Source of the DNA: Bacillus sp. SM2101
GTDB lineage: Bacteria > Bacillota > Bacilli > Bacillales > SM2101
Reading direction: 5' to 3'
DNA length: 39,556 nt
Assembly (NCBI RefSeq): GCF_018588585.1
Contig: NZ_JAEUFG010000034.1
Coordinates: 1 to 39,556 of the forward strand
Numbering within the stretch: position 1 is the first letter of the stretch; each line of letters begins with the position of its first letter. Below the pieces are notes generated by a model. The model made no database searches and was not told the DNA's origin. It was given only the letters and a program-made list of their open reading frames with translations. The translations under genes and the position numbers were made by a program. Shown piece by piece: positions 16,276 to 24,990 of the stretch.

Positions 16276-17481
16276 TTAGCCCTTTATTTCGTTCGTTTCG
16301 GCTTGAAGATAAATATGCTCTGGATGAGGATGGCTAAGAAAATCATGATGTGAGATTGACCAGCCATATGCACCTGTATAACTAAACAGAAGTATATCGC
16401 CAACTCTAAGCTTTGACACATATACTTGTTTTGCTAGAATGTCATTAGGAGTACAAAGCTCCCCTGCGACTGTTATAACACCATCATTTAATTCTGGACG
16501 TCTAAATGGATATGCCCATTGATCTATCGGGATGATAGTAAAAGGATGACTTTGTTTCCAAGCAGCTGGTAACCTAAAGTGATGACTCCCTCCTCGTACG
16601 ACACAGAAATGATGATTGTGATTTTGTTTAATATCTAGCACCTCAACTGCATAGTAACCACATGATGAAGTAATGTATCTTCCACATTCAAACAACACTT
16701 TTCTATTAGAATCATTCTGTTTTGTTAGCACACCTTGTAGCCGAGTTGTAAAATCCCCCCAATCAAATTGCTGTTCTAATTCTTTGTAATTTACCCCTAT
16801 ACCGCCACCAACATTTATATATTTACTGTCCATTTCACACATTGACTCCCATTTTTTCACTTTGTTAAAACAATGATCTACAAAGTCCGCATGGGCTTTG
16901 GAGTCAAAATTATTCGACATTGCATGAAAATGAAAACCGAGAAGCTCTATATTCGATAAATTTTTTGCTTGGTTAACTGCGTTTGGGATGTCATCTTCAT
17001 CTATGCCAAATTGTGTAGGGACACCAGACATCTTTAATTGAGCATTAGGAACCGAACTTCTCAAATTAACTCGTAGTAATATTGACACAGTTATAGCTCT
17101 TTCTTCAGCGATATAATTTAACAATTGTAATTCATGAAAACTTTCAACATGAAACAAGGACACACCATAAAAAATGGCACCTTCCAGCTCATCTCTTGTT
17201 TTTGCGGGGCCACCGAATAAGATCGGAATGTCTTTATCAATTGCTCGTACTTTTTCGATCTCTCCTAATGAGGCTACTTCAAAGCCAGGAACAATTGGCG
17301 CTAGAGTTTTTAATAGTGTTTCATCTGAATTAGCCTTAATCGCATAAAATAATTGACACGCTGGAGGAAGTGTTGCCACTAACTGTTTCGCATGAGTACG
17401 TAAATGACCTAAATCATATACATAAGCACAAAAGGGTTTTTCACGTTCTGACTTAAGAGACTTCACAATGTTTTTAATCAT
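16276..17481 (-). CDS. SbnH-like PLP-dependent decarboxylase of siderophore synthesis
   Basis: The protein has 401 residues from the second ATG (MIKNIVKSLK), which has GGGAGAG 9 bases upstream; the ATG six codons earlier has none. It is a fold-type III (alanine racemase/DAP decarboxylase) enzyme: Lys49 in FYAIKAN should bind PLP, with FECGRY, GELCTPND and FSYTGAYGWS for substrate and dimer contacts. The closest family I recall is SbnH of staphyloferrin B, which decarboxylates the citryl-diaminopropionate intermediate; the C-terminal YGWSISHHDFLSHPHPE matches it closely. FslC of rhizoferrin synthesis is a second possibility. It is the last gene of the four-gene operon, 76 bases after the exporter. 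Substrate is inferred. Confidence 0.85.
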   Translation of the reverse strand: MIKNIVKSLKSEREKPFCAYVYDLGHLRTHAKQLVATLPPACQLFYAIKANSDETLLKTLAPIVPGFEVASLGEIEKVRAIDKDIPILFGGPAKTRDELEGAIFYGVSLFHVESFHELQLLNYIAEERAITVSILLRVNLRSSVPNAQLKMSGVPTQFGIDEDDIPNAVNQAKNLSNIELLGFHFHAMSNNFDSKAHADFVDHCFNKVKKWESMCEMDSKYINVGGGIGVNYKELEQQFDWGDFTTRLQGVLTKQNDSNRKVLFECGRYITSSCGYYAVEVLDIKQNHNHHFCVVRGGSHHFRLPAAWKQSHPFTIIPIDQWAYPFRRPELNDGVITVAGELCTPNDILAKQVYVSKLRVGDILLFSYTGAYGWSISHHDFLSHPHPEHIYLQAETNEIKG

Positions 17482-17557
17482 TCTTTCATTCTCTCCCATA
17501 ATGATATTATAAGAGCGTTTAGAAAAGAGGACAAAAAGCTGGCTCTATAAACACTCT

Positions 17558-18784
17558 CTATAAATAATAGATTTGTCTTCTATACGTAACAACAATAATA
17601 GTAGAAACAATACAGCCTAAGCCCATGACGACTCCTGCCCACATCGTTCCAGCCCAAGTAGCAATCATTCCAATTACTAGAGCTCCTAACGGTATAAACC
17701 CTCTATCCATTAAGGCAATGCTTAAAATTCTCCCACGCAGTCGATTTGGAACTTTCATTTGTATAGTAATTCTACTCATTGTTCGGTAAACCTGACTCGT
17801 TAAACCAACAAGGAACATAGCGATACTAGCAATGAATATATTAGAAGTAACAACAAATAAAAGCAATGATCCTCCGAACGCAATGATAGAATAAATTAAC
17901 CATTTCCCTATATTGTTTAGTTCTCTTCCAATAGATAGCCAGCAAGATCCAACTAATGCACCAATTGAAGAGATCGCTAACAACATTCCAAAACTACCAG
18001 GTCCTAACTTATATAGGTCTTTAACAAATAGTGGCATCATCGTCGTATAAGGGAAGCCAAATAACATTGGTACAACTGCTAATATGAGTAATGACTGTAC
18101 CGTTGGAGTTGTTTTTACAAATGCTATTGCGTCAGCAATTGATGTAGGATGTTTTTCTTTCCTATTCACCTCTGAAAATGATTGATAACGAATCATTAAT
18201 AATGACAAAATGACACCCAACATACATAGGGCATTTAAATAAAATAGATTCGCAGTATTAAGCACTGCAAGCAACACCCCTGCAATAGCTGGGCCAATAA
18301 TACGAGCTAAATGAATAATCGTTGTATTAATCGCTATTGCACTTGCCATGGAGCTTGTTGGTACTAGTTCAGGTAATAATGCTTGACGAATAGGAGGCTC
18401 CATTGCTGCTAATATAGCTCTTACTGTTACAATTAGTATAAATAGTTTATAAGACTGCCCACCTTCTACTAGAAAACCAATCCAAACGGTTAATAGCATC
18501 ATTCCACTTTGCAATAAGATTAATAGTTTTCGACGATCATAGCGATCTGCCAATATGCCACCCGGTACGCTAAAAATAAAGGTTGGTACTAGCCGACATG
18601 CATTGATGATCGCAAGCTGGAGCGGTGAGTTAGTAAATTGTAACACCGCCCAGTTTAATACAACTAAATCCATCCAATCTCCTACACGTGTGACTAAACT
18701 ACCACCCATAAAGATGCTGAATGTTTTTGATCGTAACGCAAACCTTGATTCTTGTTGCTCTAATTGTACTTCTACTTGTGCCAT
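17558..18784 (-). CDS. MFS transporter, probable siderophore exporter
   Basis: The protein has 408 residues and about 12 hydrophobic segments. The cytoplasmic loop signature GGILADRYDRRKLLI follows segment 2, and PNRLRGRILSIALMDRG in the second half is the loop typical of the MFS_3/enterobactin-exporter-like group. It starts at ATG, overlapping the end of the upstream synthetase by 13 bases, with AGGA 9 bases upstream, which suggests translational coupling. Staphyloferrin loci carry an MFS exporter (SbnD, SfaA) in the same setting, so export of the finished siderophore is the likely role. No receptor or ABC importer is in the operon. Confidence 0.85.
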   Translation of the reverse strand: MAQVEVQLEQQESRFALRSKTFSIFMGGSLVTRVGDWMDLVVLNWAVLQFTNSPLQLAIINACRLVPTFIFSVPGGILADRYDRRKLLILLQSGMMLLTVWIGFLVEGGQSYKLFILIVTVRAILAAMEPPIRQALLPELVPTSSMASAIAINTTIIHLARIIGPAIAGVLLAVLNTANLFYLNALCMLGVILSLLMIRYQSFSEVNRKEKHPTSIADAIAFVKTTPTVQSLLILAVVPMLFGFPYTTMMPLFVKDLYKLGPGSFGMLLAISSIGALVGSCWLSIGRELNNIGKWLIYSIIAFGGSLLLFVVTSNIFIASIAMFLVGLTSQVYRTMSRITIQMKVPNRLRGRILSIALMDRGFIPLGALVIGMIATWAGTMWAGVVMGLGCIVSTIIVVTYRRQIYYL

Positions 18785-20892
18785 TGCACTTTGTCCTGCA
18801 TAGTAAATTGATGAAGTGGATTCGCTACAGACACATAGGCATATTCATTACTTTCTGGTTGTAAACGCATTCTAGTAAGCGCCTTATGATCTACATTCCT
18901 TTGATAAAGTGCCGTCTTGTCGATCCGAACATTTTCCGTATATTGCTCTTTTGTTTCAAACTGGGTAAATACCTTATCACAAATTTCATATATGACCTTC
19001 CAAAGCTCTACCTCTTTAAATCCGAAATGTTTACAAAATTGCAAAATTAATTCACCACAATGATTTTGTATAACGGTATAAAATACTTTATTGTGCATGT
19101 CCTTAACATTATCCGTTAATGTCATTGAACCAGGATAAAAATCTGCATGAAATCCTTGTTCTTCAAGACGCTCCCTATATATTCTAGCTCCCCCCCAATC
19201 ACGGAACAGCATTCGTATTGGTCGGCCGTTATTAAATACCATTACACTATTTTGTAAATGACCTTCTAATCCAACCCCATATTTGACCATCATAGTAAGG
19301 TAACCAGGTAGTGAAGTTTGTAAATAATCTTCAAAAAATTGGAATGCAGCATTTTTTAGAGACGAAATCGTTCTATTCTCCATATATTTTTCAATCAAAT
19401 CTACAAAGATTGGTTGCTCCGTTATTGGAGATTCAGCAAACAATGAGCTACTCACTATTGCGACTTCTCCTTCAGCAATAAAGTTTTCAACATTTTCTCG
19501 AAACAAAGCAGAAAGATTTCTGCTTTTTAAATTACGAGTATCTTTGTTCGCTGTAAATTCTTTCATTTTAAAATTAAAACCTGCGCATTCACATACAGGG
19601 ACAAATGTTGCTAATAAATCATGTTCATTCATCATAATTTGACGCATCAGCTTAGTAAAAACAGTAGCGTTGTTAGTCGTATTTGCTGAAATTGAGCGAA
19701 CAGTAGATGTCATTTGGCTGTTTATAGCTACCTTTATGGCACAGTTGTTTGTAAATGGTACGACTGTTCTAAACGACGATGTAGCTCCGCAAGGTATTTT
19801 GATACTACTAATAGGAACAACAACCTTATTTTTAATTTCCTCATTATAAATAACAGGAATAGCTCTTTTAAGCTGCCAAGGGTGAACTGGTATTATGACA
19901 TAATCACATATATCAATCCCTTGTTGCGTAAATTGTTTTTCAGCTGTCACTTGTAACTTAGGATATGCATTGAAGAGGAAGGCATTGGCACCTTTATTAT
20001 GATCAAGTGTAGACCATTCTGCATAATCTTTCCTCACTGCCACAAATTGAATATCTGGTACTCCATCAAATTCTGGGGCGTAATGAAACACTTCAGTTGG
20101 ATTTAAGCCCATTTTCGTCTTTGTACCAGGGTGTAAATTATGACCTTCCACACATAATTGTTCGAAAAATAAACTCGAATTAAATGTGGGATCTTGTTTT
20201 TTTTGCAAGCGTACCCAGTCCACAATGTTAGTTATTCCAAGTTCACTAGCTTTTTGTTGTAACGTTTGTTTCTTCTGCTCCCAGTATGCATATGACATCG
20301 TTAAATTTGCTGAACCATTCGTTAATTCATCAGCAAGCTTCAACCAACCACTTGATTTTTTGTAAAATGCTGCATCTTTATCCCTCATTAGATGAAGGAA
20401 TTGAACTGATTGTTCAATGACTCGAACCACTCCATTAGACAAATGTAAAATGCGCCCATCCACTTCTACTCTGTTAAATGCATATGTTGTGCTTACTGGC
20501 ATAACAAGATAATCATTGCTGTTTAAATGGTATAATTTATAAACCTTGTTACCTTCTATTCCAAATGTATGTAAAGCTTTGATGATTTTTTGCCATTCGT
20601 TATTTATAGCAGGAACATTTAATACATGTATACCGTCTTTGACATTTAAGTCATACGAATTTGAATTCAATCCTAGAATATCTTCACGTAACATGGATGC
20701 TACTAATCTATTTAAAATTCCTTGGCGTCCTTTTACTAAGGAATTTGCAAACCTTGACTTTAAATGAGGGTAATGATCTTCTAAAAATACTGCAACGGCC
20801 TGTTCATCTCTAAGTAACTCACCTTCTCTTAAACTTCTAAATGAATTGCTTAGTGTATCCGATTCAATAGTATGGACATTAATGTTACTCAC
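18772..20892 (-). CDS. NIS siderophore synthetase (IucA/IucC family), second of operon
   Basis: The protein has 706 residues from a GTG start with AAAGGGGAG 7-8 bases upstream; it overlaps the upstream synthetase by 8 bases. It has an N-terminal IucA/IucC domain with EGHNLHPGTKTKMG, VHPWQ near residue 337, KVAINSQMTSTVRS, GHLQNSVMVF and the FRDWGG ATP-site region, then a C-terminal FhuF-like region ending near residue 700. These ATP-dependent enzymes join a citrate-type carboxylate to an amine or alcohol through an acyl-adenylate. Which partner it uses (citrate or an already formed citryl amide) cannot be told here. Second gene of the Fur-type operon. Confidence 0.92.
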   Translation of the reverse strand: MSNINVHTIESDTLSNSFRSLREGELLRDEQAVAVFLEDHYPHLKSRFANSLVKGRQGILNRLVASMLREDILGLNSNSYDLNVKDGIHVLNVPAINNEWQKIIKALHTFGIEGNKVYKLYHLNSNDYLVMPVSTTYAFNRVEVDGRILHLSNGVVRVIEQSVQFLHLMRDKDAAFYKKSSGWLKLADELTNGSANLTMSYAYWEQKKQTLQQKASELGITNIVDWVRLQKKQDPTFNSSLFFEQLCVEGHNLHPGTKTKMGLNPTEVFHYAPEFDGVPDIQFVAVRKDYAEWSTLDHNKGANAFLFNAYPKLQVTAEKQFTQQGIDICDYVIIPVHPWQLKRAIPVIYNEEIKNKVVVPISSIKIPCGATSSFRTVVPFTNNCAIKVAINSQMTSTVRSISANTTNNATVFTKLMRQIMMNEHDLLATFVPVCECAGFNFKMKEFTANKDTRNLKSRNLSALFRENVENFIAEGEVAIVSSSLFAESPITEQPIFVDLIEKYMENRTISSLKNAAFQFFEDYLQTSLPGYLTMMVKYGVGLEGHLQNSVMVFNNGRPIRMLFRDWGGARIYRERLEEQGFHADFYPGSMTLTDNVKDMHNKVFYTVIQNHCGELILQFCKHFGFKEVELWKVIYEICDKVFTQFETKEQYTENVRIDKTALYQRNVDHKALTRMRLQPESNEYAYVSVANPLHQFTMQDKVQWHK

Positions 20893-22873
20893 AATTATTC
20901 TCCCCTTTCCATTTCGCCATAGGATTGGGCACTTTCTTATAGGAATAAGATGTAATATCTCCTTGTAACCTCATCGTAGTGAGCCCCTTTAGATCGATCA
21001 TTGGTTGAAATACCGCTACCTCATCCTCATTAGCCACGCTGTTAATATCAGTATCTACCTTCAATTTACTAAAGATAGTACAGCAGGCTTCATTGACTTG
21101 CATCCACAATTTTGTTTCTTCAACATCTAATTCACGTACGATGCACGTAATTAATTCCGCTATATGATTTTGCATTACTGAATAAGATATAATATTTCTT
21201 AACTGAGTAACGTCATTAGTCACGATGGATGAATTAGGATAAAACGTTGCTTGAAGTCCTTGTTTCTCTAACCTTTCGGATAGCACTCTTATGCCACCAA
21301 AGTCTCTTACAATCATTTTTATGAGCTCCCCATTACGAAAAACGGAGACGCTATTTTGCATATGTCCTTCCAAACTGATTCCATACCTAACCATTAAAGT
21401 CAAAAAGCCTCTTAATGACACTTGGGCATATTTAGATATAAATAATGACGCAGCCTCTTGATTATTTGATGTTTGGAATCGATCTGCCAATTCTTCTATT
21501 AATTCAATCACAATTTTTTTGTCACTAATTGGTGACTGTGCTAATAAGGCAGCTGCAGGCATTGCGATTTCCTCTTCGCAACTAACATAGTTCTCTGGAT
21601 TTTCCCTTAAAATACAAGCTAGATTTGCTTGATATGTCCATCTTTCATCATTTGATAATTGTTGATTAACTGGTTGAAAATAGCTACCCGCTCGTTCTTG
21701 AAGAATGATAAAACTATTGTCAAAATGATTTTCTCTCTGTTGGATGACAGCAAATAATTTTGATAACATTGGTCCATTCTCAACTGAATTTGGTGAAACA
21801 GTTCGTACTGCACTAGTTGTTTGTACATTAACAGCTGTTTTAATATGATGTTTTTGCTGGCCGCAACGCTGAATCGGTGCTAAGGAACGAAAGGATATTA
21901 ATGACTGTGTTGGTATTGAAAATCCAGGGATAGGTATGATGTGCTGCTGCTCAAGTTCATCTTTGTACAAGTCACCAAGAGTATGTTCAAATTGCCATGG
22001 GTGAACTAGCACTAAGTCGAACTGGTCAGGATTAAGCCCATTTTTTATTAAGTAGTCTCCAATTATTTCTTTTAATCCTGTGTACTCTTCATACAAATAA
22101 TCTGTTACTGTTAAATCATTAACAGAAGTTGTTTGACAGTACTCTTTAGAAACGGCTACAATTACAGCTTTTGGAGAAGCACCCCACTCTGGTGAATAAT
22201 GAATTACATCTCCAACTTCTAAACCTAGCTTAGTCTTTGCACCTGGATGTAGCGTATGTCCTTCAACAACCCACTGTTCAAAAAAAGCAAGTGGACTAAA
22301 GTTTGCACTTTTTTGTCGCTGCTTGATTACCCATTCCATGGATGTTTTTATATATTCAGGAAAATCTTGTTTTCTTCTGGCTGCACCGGTTAATGCTAGC
22401 GCTAAATTTGCAACTCCGTTTTGAATTTCTAGCTTAAACCTTTCATACTGCTTTTCATCAACACCTGCAAACAAACCATCATTTTTTAATAAATCTAGAA
22501 GTTCAGCAGGATGGGAAAGCTTATGAGAATTCTTATGACTACAAAGAATCATATCTCCTGCTAAATCAAATCGACCAAGAGAATGTAATTTCTTCACACC
22601 AGCCTGAAGCCACTGATCATCAGACAATCTTACACGAATAGTCAACTGCTTACCTTCAAGCCACGTAATTCTTTCCTCACTAATGATTCTCTCCCGAACA
22701 AGGGATTGAAACAAACGTTGAAAAATACCTCTTCTACCTGCAAGAATATTATTTATATATGTATCAAGTAATTCAGGTTTTTCCGTCTTAATGTATGATA
22801 TAGCTTTTTGTTCTTCGTTATCGAAAAGTGTTTGAGATAACATCGTAGTTGTATTTGTATGCATCCCGTTCAT
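20885..22873 (-). CDS. NIS siderophore synthetase (IucA/IucC family), first of operon
   Basis: The protein has 662 residues from the ATG of MNGMHTNTT, which has AAAGGA 9 bases upstream; a TTG 48 bases earlier lies next to the Fur box and has no ribosome site. Family motifs are intact: EGHTLHPGAKTKLG, VHPWQ near residue 291, KTAVNVQTTSAVRT, GHMQNSVSVF and VRDFGG, with a C-terminal FhuF-like part. It shares the whole architecture with the next gene, so the pair arose by ancient duplication, and two synthetases usually mean two condensation steps. It is the first gene of the operon, directly behind the promoter with tandem Fur boxes, so it should be induced by iron limitation. Confidence 0.92.
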   Translation of the reverse strand: MNGMHTNTTTMLSQTLFDNEEQKAISYIKTEKPELLDTYINNILAGRRGIFQRLFQSLVRERIISEERITWLEGKQLTIRVRLSDDQWLQAGVKKLHSLGRFDLAGDMILCSHKNSHKLSHPAELLDLLKNDGLFAGVDEKQYERFKLEIQNGVANLALALTGAARRKQDFPEYIKTSMEWVIKQRQKSANFSPLAFFEQWVVEGHTLHPGAKTKLGLEVGDVIHYSPEWGASPKAVIVAVSKEYCQTTSVNDLTVTDYLYEEYTGLKEIIGDYLIKNGLNPDQFDLVLVHPWQFEHTLGDLYKDELEQQHIIPIPGFSIPTQSLISFRSLAPIQRCGQQKHHIKTAVNVQTTSAVRTVSPNSVENGPMLSKLFAVIQQRENHFDNSFIILQERAGSYFQPVNQQLSNDERWTYQANLACILRENPENYVSCEEEIAMPAAALLAQSPISDKKIVIELIEELADRFQTSNNQEAASLFISKYAQVSLRGFLTLMVRYGISLEGHMQNSVSVFRNGELIKMIVRDFGGIRVLSERLEKQGLQATFYPNSSIVTNDVTQLRNIISYSVMQNHIAELITCIVRELDVEETKLWMQVNEACCTIFSKLKVDTDINSVANEDEVAVFQPMIDLKGLTTMRLQGDITSYSYKKVPNPMAKWKGENNCE

Positions 22874-22925
22874 TTCAACCCATCCTTTATATTCATAAAT
22901 TTTAATAACCTCACATATCAATAAT

Positions 22926-22944
22926 AATGATAATCATTATCATT
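22926..22944. promoter_or_regulatory. Fur box 2 (downstream of the -10)
   Basis: TGATAATCATTATCA (22928-22942) is a perfect 7-1-7 Fur palindrome, extended to a 19-bp dyad-like box. It lies between the -10 and the first gene, 40 bases from the other box centre to centre. Confidence 0.9.
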
Positions 22945-22959
22945 AAACTTACGAGTTAT

Positions 22960-22989
22960 ATCATACTTGATAATGATTATCATCGTCAA
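22960..22989 (-). promoter_or_regulatory. Sigma-A promoter of the siderophore operon
   Basis: On the minus strand TTGACG (22984-22989), an 18-base spacer and TATGAT (22960-22965). The spacer is largely the Fur box at 22966-22984. Confidence 0.75.
22966..22984. promoter_or_regulatory. Fur box 1 (in the promoter spacer)
   Basis: TGATAATGATTATCA (22968-22982) is a second perfect 7-1-7 Fur palindrome, lying between -35 and -10, so Fur-Fe would block polymerase directly. Confidence 0.9.
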
Positions 22990-23358
22990 GCATATATTTT
23001 CCTATTTACCGATTCCATTGATAAAACTAATTAACAACAATATATATGTTCTTTACCGTACGTTGCTTATTTATAACATACGAAGATATTTAATTAGTTA
23101 TTAACAGAAAAGAACAGATCCCCAATACTTTACATAGGACACTCTAGGATTCACAAAATAGGTTATTATCGTTCAATAAATAAAAATTTGCAAACAAAAA
23201 AGCTGAGGAGAGATACTCACTCAGCTATTAATTCTGATAACTTATGCTTCTGGCATACATCATTTCACTATATTACTTTTATTAATCTATACATCTATTA
23301 ATATGTCATGCTAGTTCGATCTTACTATATTTGTTCGTGAACCATTGACCAAACTTAT
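22990..23358. other. Intergenic stretch upstream of the siderophore operon
   Basis: No gene is seen. It holds the minus-strand terminator at 23195-23226 that separates the broken regulator from the operon. Confidence 0.5.
23195..23226 (-). terminator. Terminator downstream of the broken regulator gene
   Basis: AGCTGAG (23201-23207) pairs with CTCAGCT (23220-23226). On the minus strand a T run follows. Confidence 0.7.
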
Positions 23359-23843
23359 CTAAGCTCGATTTTTTATTGCTAGCAGATGAGTTGCAATGAA
23401 TTTTATATAACGTGGAAAGAATTTATGCCCACTTGTTATTTCTATTGATTGCTGTATCGCTATTTGATCACCTTTTCCTACCGCTGTTCTTATCTGCTCA
23501 TAATTATTACCCATATATGGTAAACAGTAAAAACGTAATTGTTCATCCTCAACATTCAAAACAAAGTTAGTGAAATCACTAATCGATTGTGAATTTGATT
23601 CGTGCAGTAATTGTAGAAGAGCTATCCATGTATTTTCTTTTTGTACAAGATCAAATTCTTTTGATAGTTCACCTGTAATAGAGTCGAAGATATTATCCCA
23701 ATAAACTTGTGGTTGGTCTATGTATTTAACCTCTCCGTATATGTTATTGCTGCTATGCCGAGAGCACTCTCGCACAATAACGAAAAGTCAAATTTAACAG
23801 CATAAAATTCTCTTGTTACAGTTGATGTGTTTAACACTTTCAT
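23359..23843 (-). pseudogene. Frameshifted, C-terminally truncated regulator-like gene
   Basis: From ATG at 23843 (GGAG 8 bases upstream) the frame reads MKVLNTSTVTREFYAVKFDF, then SLLCESALGIAAITY and soon meets a stop. A second frame picks up near 23740 with GEVKYIDQPQVYWDNIF, ENTWIALLQLLHE and PRYIKFIATHLLAIKNRA. Joined, they give about 160 residues resembling the N-terminal sensor half of ArsR-type helix-turn-helix regulators of Bacillus. The DNA-binding half expected after it is missing. Two 16-bp direct repeats upstream (23873-23911) look like its former operators. The family call is from memory of similar sequences and is moderate. Confidence 0.55.
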
Positions 23844-23872
23844 TTTCATCACTCCAAAAGGATATATATAAA

Positions 23873-23911
23873 TTCTATAATTTTAGAATTATGAGTTCTA
23901 TAATTTTCGAA
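23873..23911. promoter_or_regulatory. Tandem 16-bp direct repeats, probable operator
   Basis: TTCTATAATTTTAGAA (23873-23888) and TTCTATAATTTTCGAA (23896-23911) are 23 bases apart, about two helical turns. Each has dyad ends (TTCT..AGAA in the first). They lie just upstream of the broken regulator gene. Confidence 0.5.
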
Positions 23912-23983
23912 TATTTTGAACTAGACACCATCATCACAAATTTGATAATATTTAACTAGTTTGTAAGTTGAATGCTATATTTA

Positions 23984-24147
23984 GGCTCTTTTCGTAAACT
24001 TTTGTTGCTATTGAGACTCATTAAGAAAAGCAATTAATAATTTTATGGCGATGGACCTCATTATAAATGGAAAAACACGCCACGAACACCTGGTTTATAC
24101 GTATTTAGTTCTTAGTACGAAAAGCAACAATCAATGCGAAAACAGCC
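23984..24147 (+). repeat. Short interspersed repeat, copy A
   Basis: This 164-bp element is bounded by GGCTCTTTTCG and CGAAAACAGCC, an inverted pair with one mismatch. Inside are AAACTTTTGTTGCTATTG and ACGAAAAGCAACAATC, also inverted. A related copy in the other orientation lies at 30446-30615. The type resembles the intergenic repeats (bcr-like) of the B. cereus group, from memory. It shows that an upstream extension of the pentapeptide gene to 24045 is not coding. Confidence 0.7.
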
Positions 24148-24170
24148 TGTATTTAAAGTGGGTGAATGCT

Positions 24171-24833
24171 ATGAATAATAAGAAAAAGAAAACTATGTTG
24201 CAGTTACCAAAAGTCCCAGACAATTTACCACAACTAGACCTTAATAACCAACTAGAAGTTGATCAATATTTCAACAACGGTTCAATTTACGATTGTGAAA
24301 TTTCAAATAAAAGTATTGAAAGAATTTCCTTCGAAAAAATACTATTTAAAAATGTTATATTTACAAATATATCATTTAGAAATATTGAACTGACCGATGT
24401 TATTTTTGACAAATGTGATTTATCTAATGTTGATTTTAGCAATGGTATTATTCATAGGGTAAAGGTGACAGATTCCAAACTATTAGGTATGAACCTGTCA
24501 GGAGCTGCTTTACGAAATGTTACTTTTAACGATTGCTTTGCAAATTATGCATCTTTTGGGTTCTCCGATCAAAAAAGTGTTCATTTTAACTCGTGTTCAT
24601 TAAGTCACGCAGATTTTTATGAGTCAAAGTTCAAAAACATTGAATTTAACAGATGCGAAATGCACCAAGCAAATCTAGCAGGTACAAGCTTAAAAGGAAT
24701 TGATTTAAGTAGCTGTGCTTTCGAGAATTTAACTGTGTCAGTTGAACAATTAGAAGGCTGTATTATTTCTCAAGAGCAAGCTATTGGATTTGCTAAAATT
24801 CTCGGCTTAGTCGTTAAACAGCCGCATGAGTAA
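24171..24833 (+). CDS. Pentapeptide-repeat protein
   Basis: The protein has 220 residues from the ATG of MNNKKKKTMLQLPK. A longer reading from 24045 runs through the interspersed repeat and is rejected. The ribosome site is weak (GGGTG, 7 bases upstream). Residues about 45-185 form A(D/N)LXX-type pentapeptide repeats (VIFTNISFRNIELTDVIF, CDLSNVDFSN, HQANLAGTSLKGIDLSSC), which fold as a right-handed quadrilateral beta helix. No DNA-gyrase-protecting subclass can be assigned. No signal peptide; probably cytoplasmic. Function unknown; it stands alone. Confidence 0.85.
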   Translation: MNNKKKKTMLQLPKVPDNLPQLDLNNQLEVDQYFNNGSIYDCEISNKSIERISFEKILFKNVIFTNISFRNIELTDVIFDKCDLSNVDFSNGIIHRVKVTDSKLLGMNLSGAALRNVTFNDCFANYASFGFSDQKSVHFNSCSLSHADFYESKFKNIEFNRCEMHQANLAGTSLKGIDLSSCAFENLTVSVEQLEGCIISQEQAIGFAKILGLVVKQPHE

Positions 24834-24990
24834 GTCGTATTCGTTTAAAAAATATCGATTTTTTGTTACAAGCGAACGTTCCGAGGAAACTTAATAACTT
24901 ACAAGTACACAACTACTTTCTATTTCAAGTTACCAAAGCGTTATATTTTATTGTTATTCCTGTCAATTATACAAGGGGGCTGTTTTTCTT

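Noticed and set aside
19714-20767. Plus-strand frames within the second NIS synthetase.
   Set aside because: Antisense shadows of a complete enzyme gene.
16276-22873. Calling the operon staphyloferrin A or B synthesis outright.
   Set aside because: The gene set lacks the third synthetase and the precursor genes of B, and the PLP enzyme resembles SbnH rather than the SfaC-type enzyme of A.
24045-24170. N-terminal extension of the pentapeptide-repeat protein.
   Set aside because: These bases belong to the interspersed repeat also found at 30446-30615.
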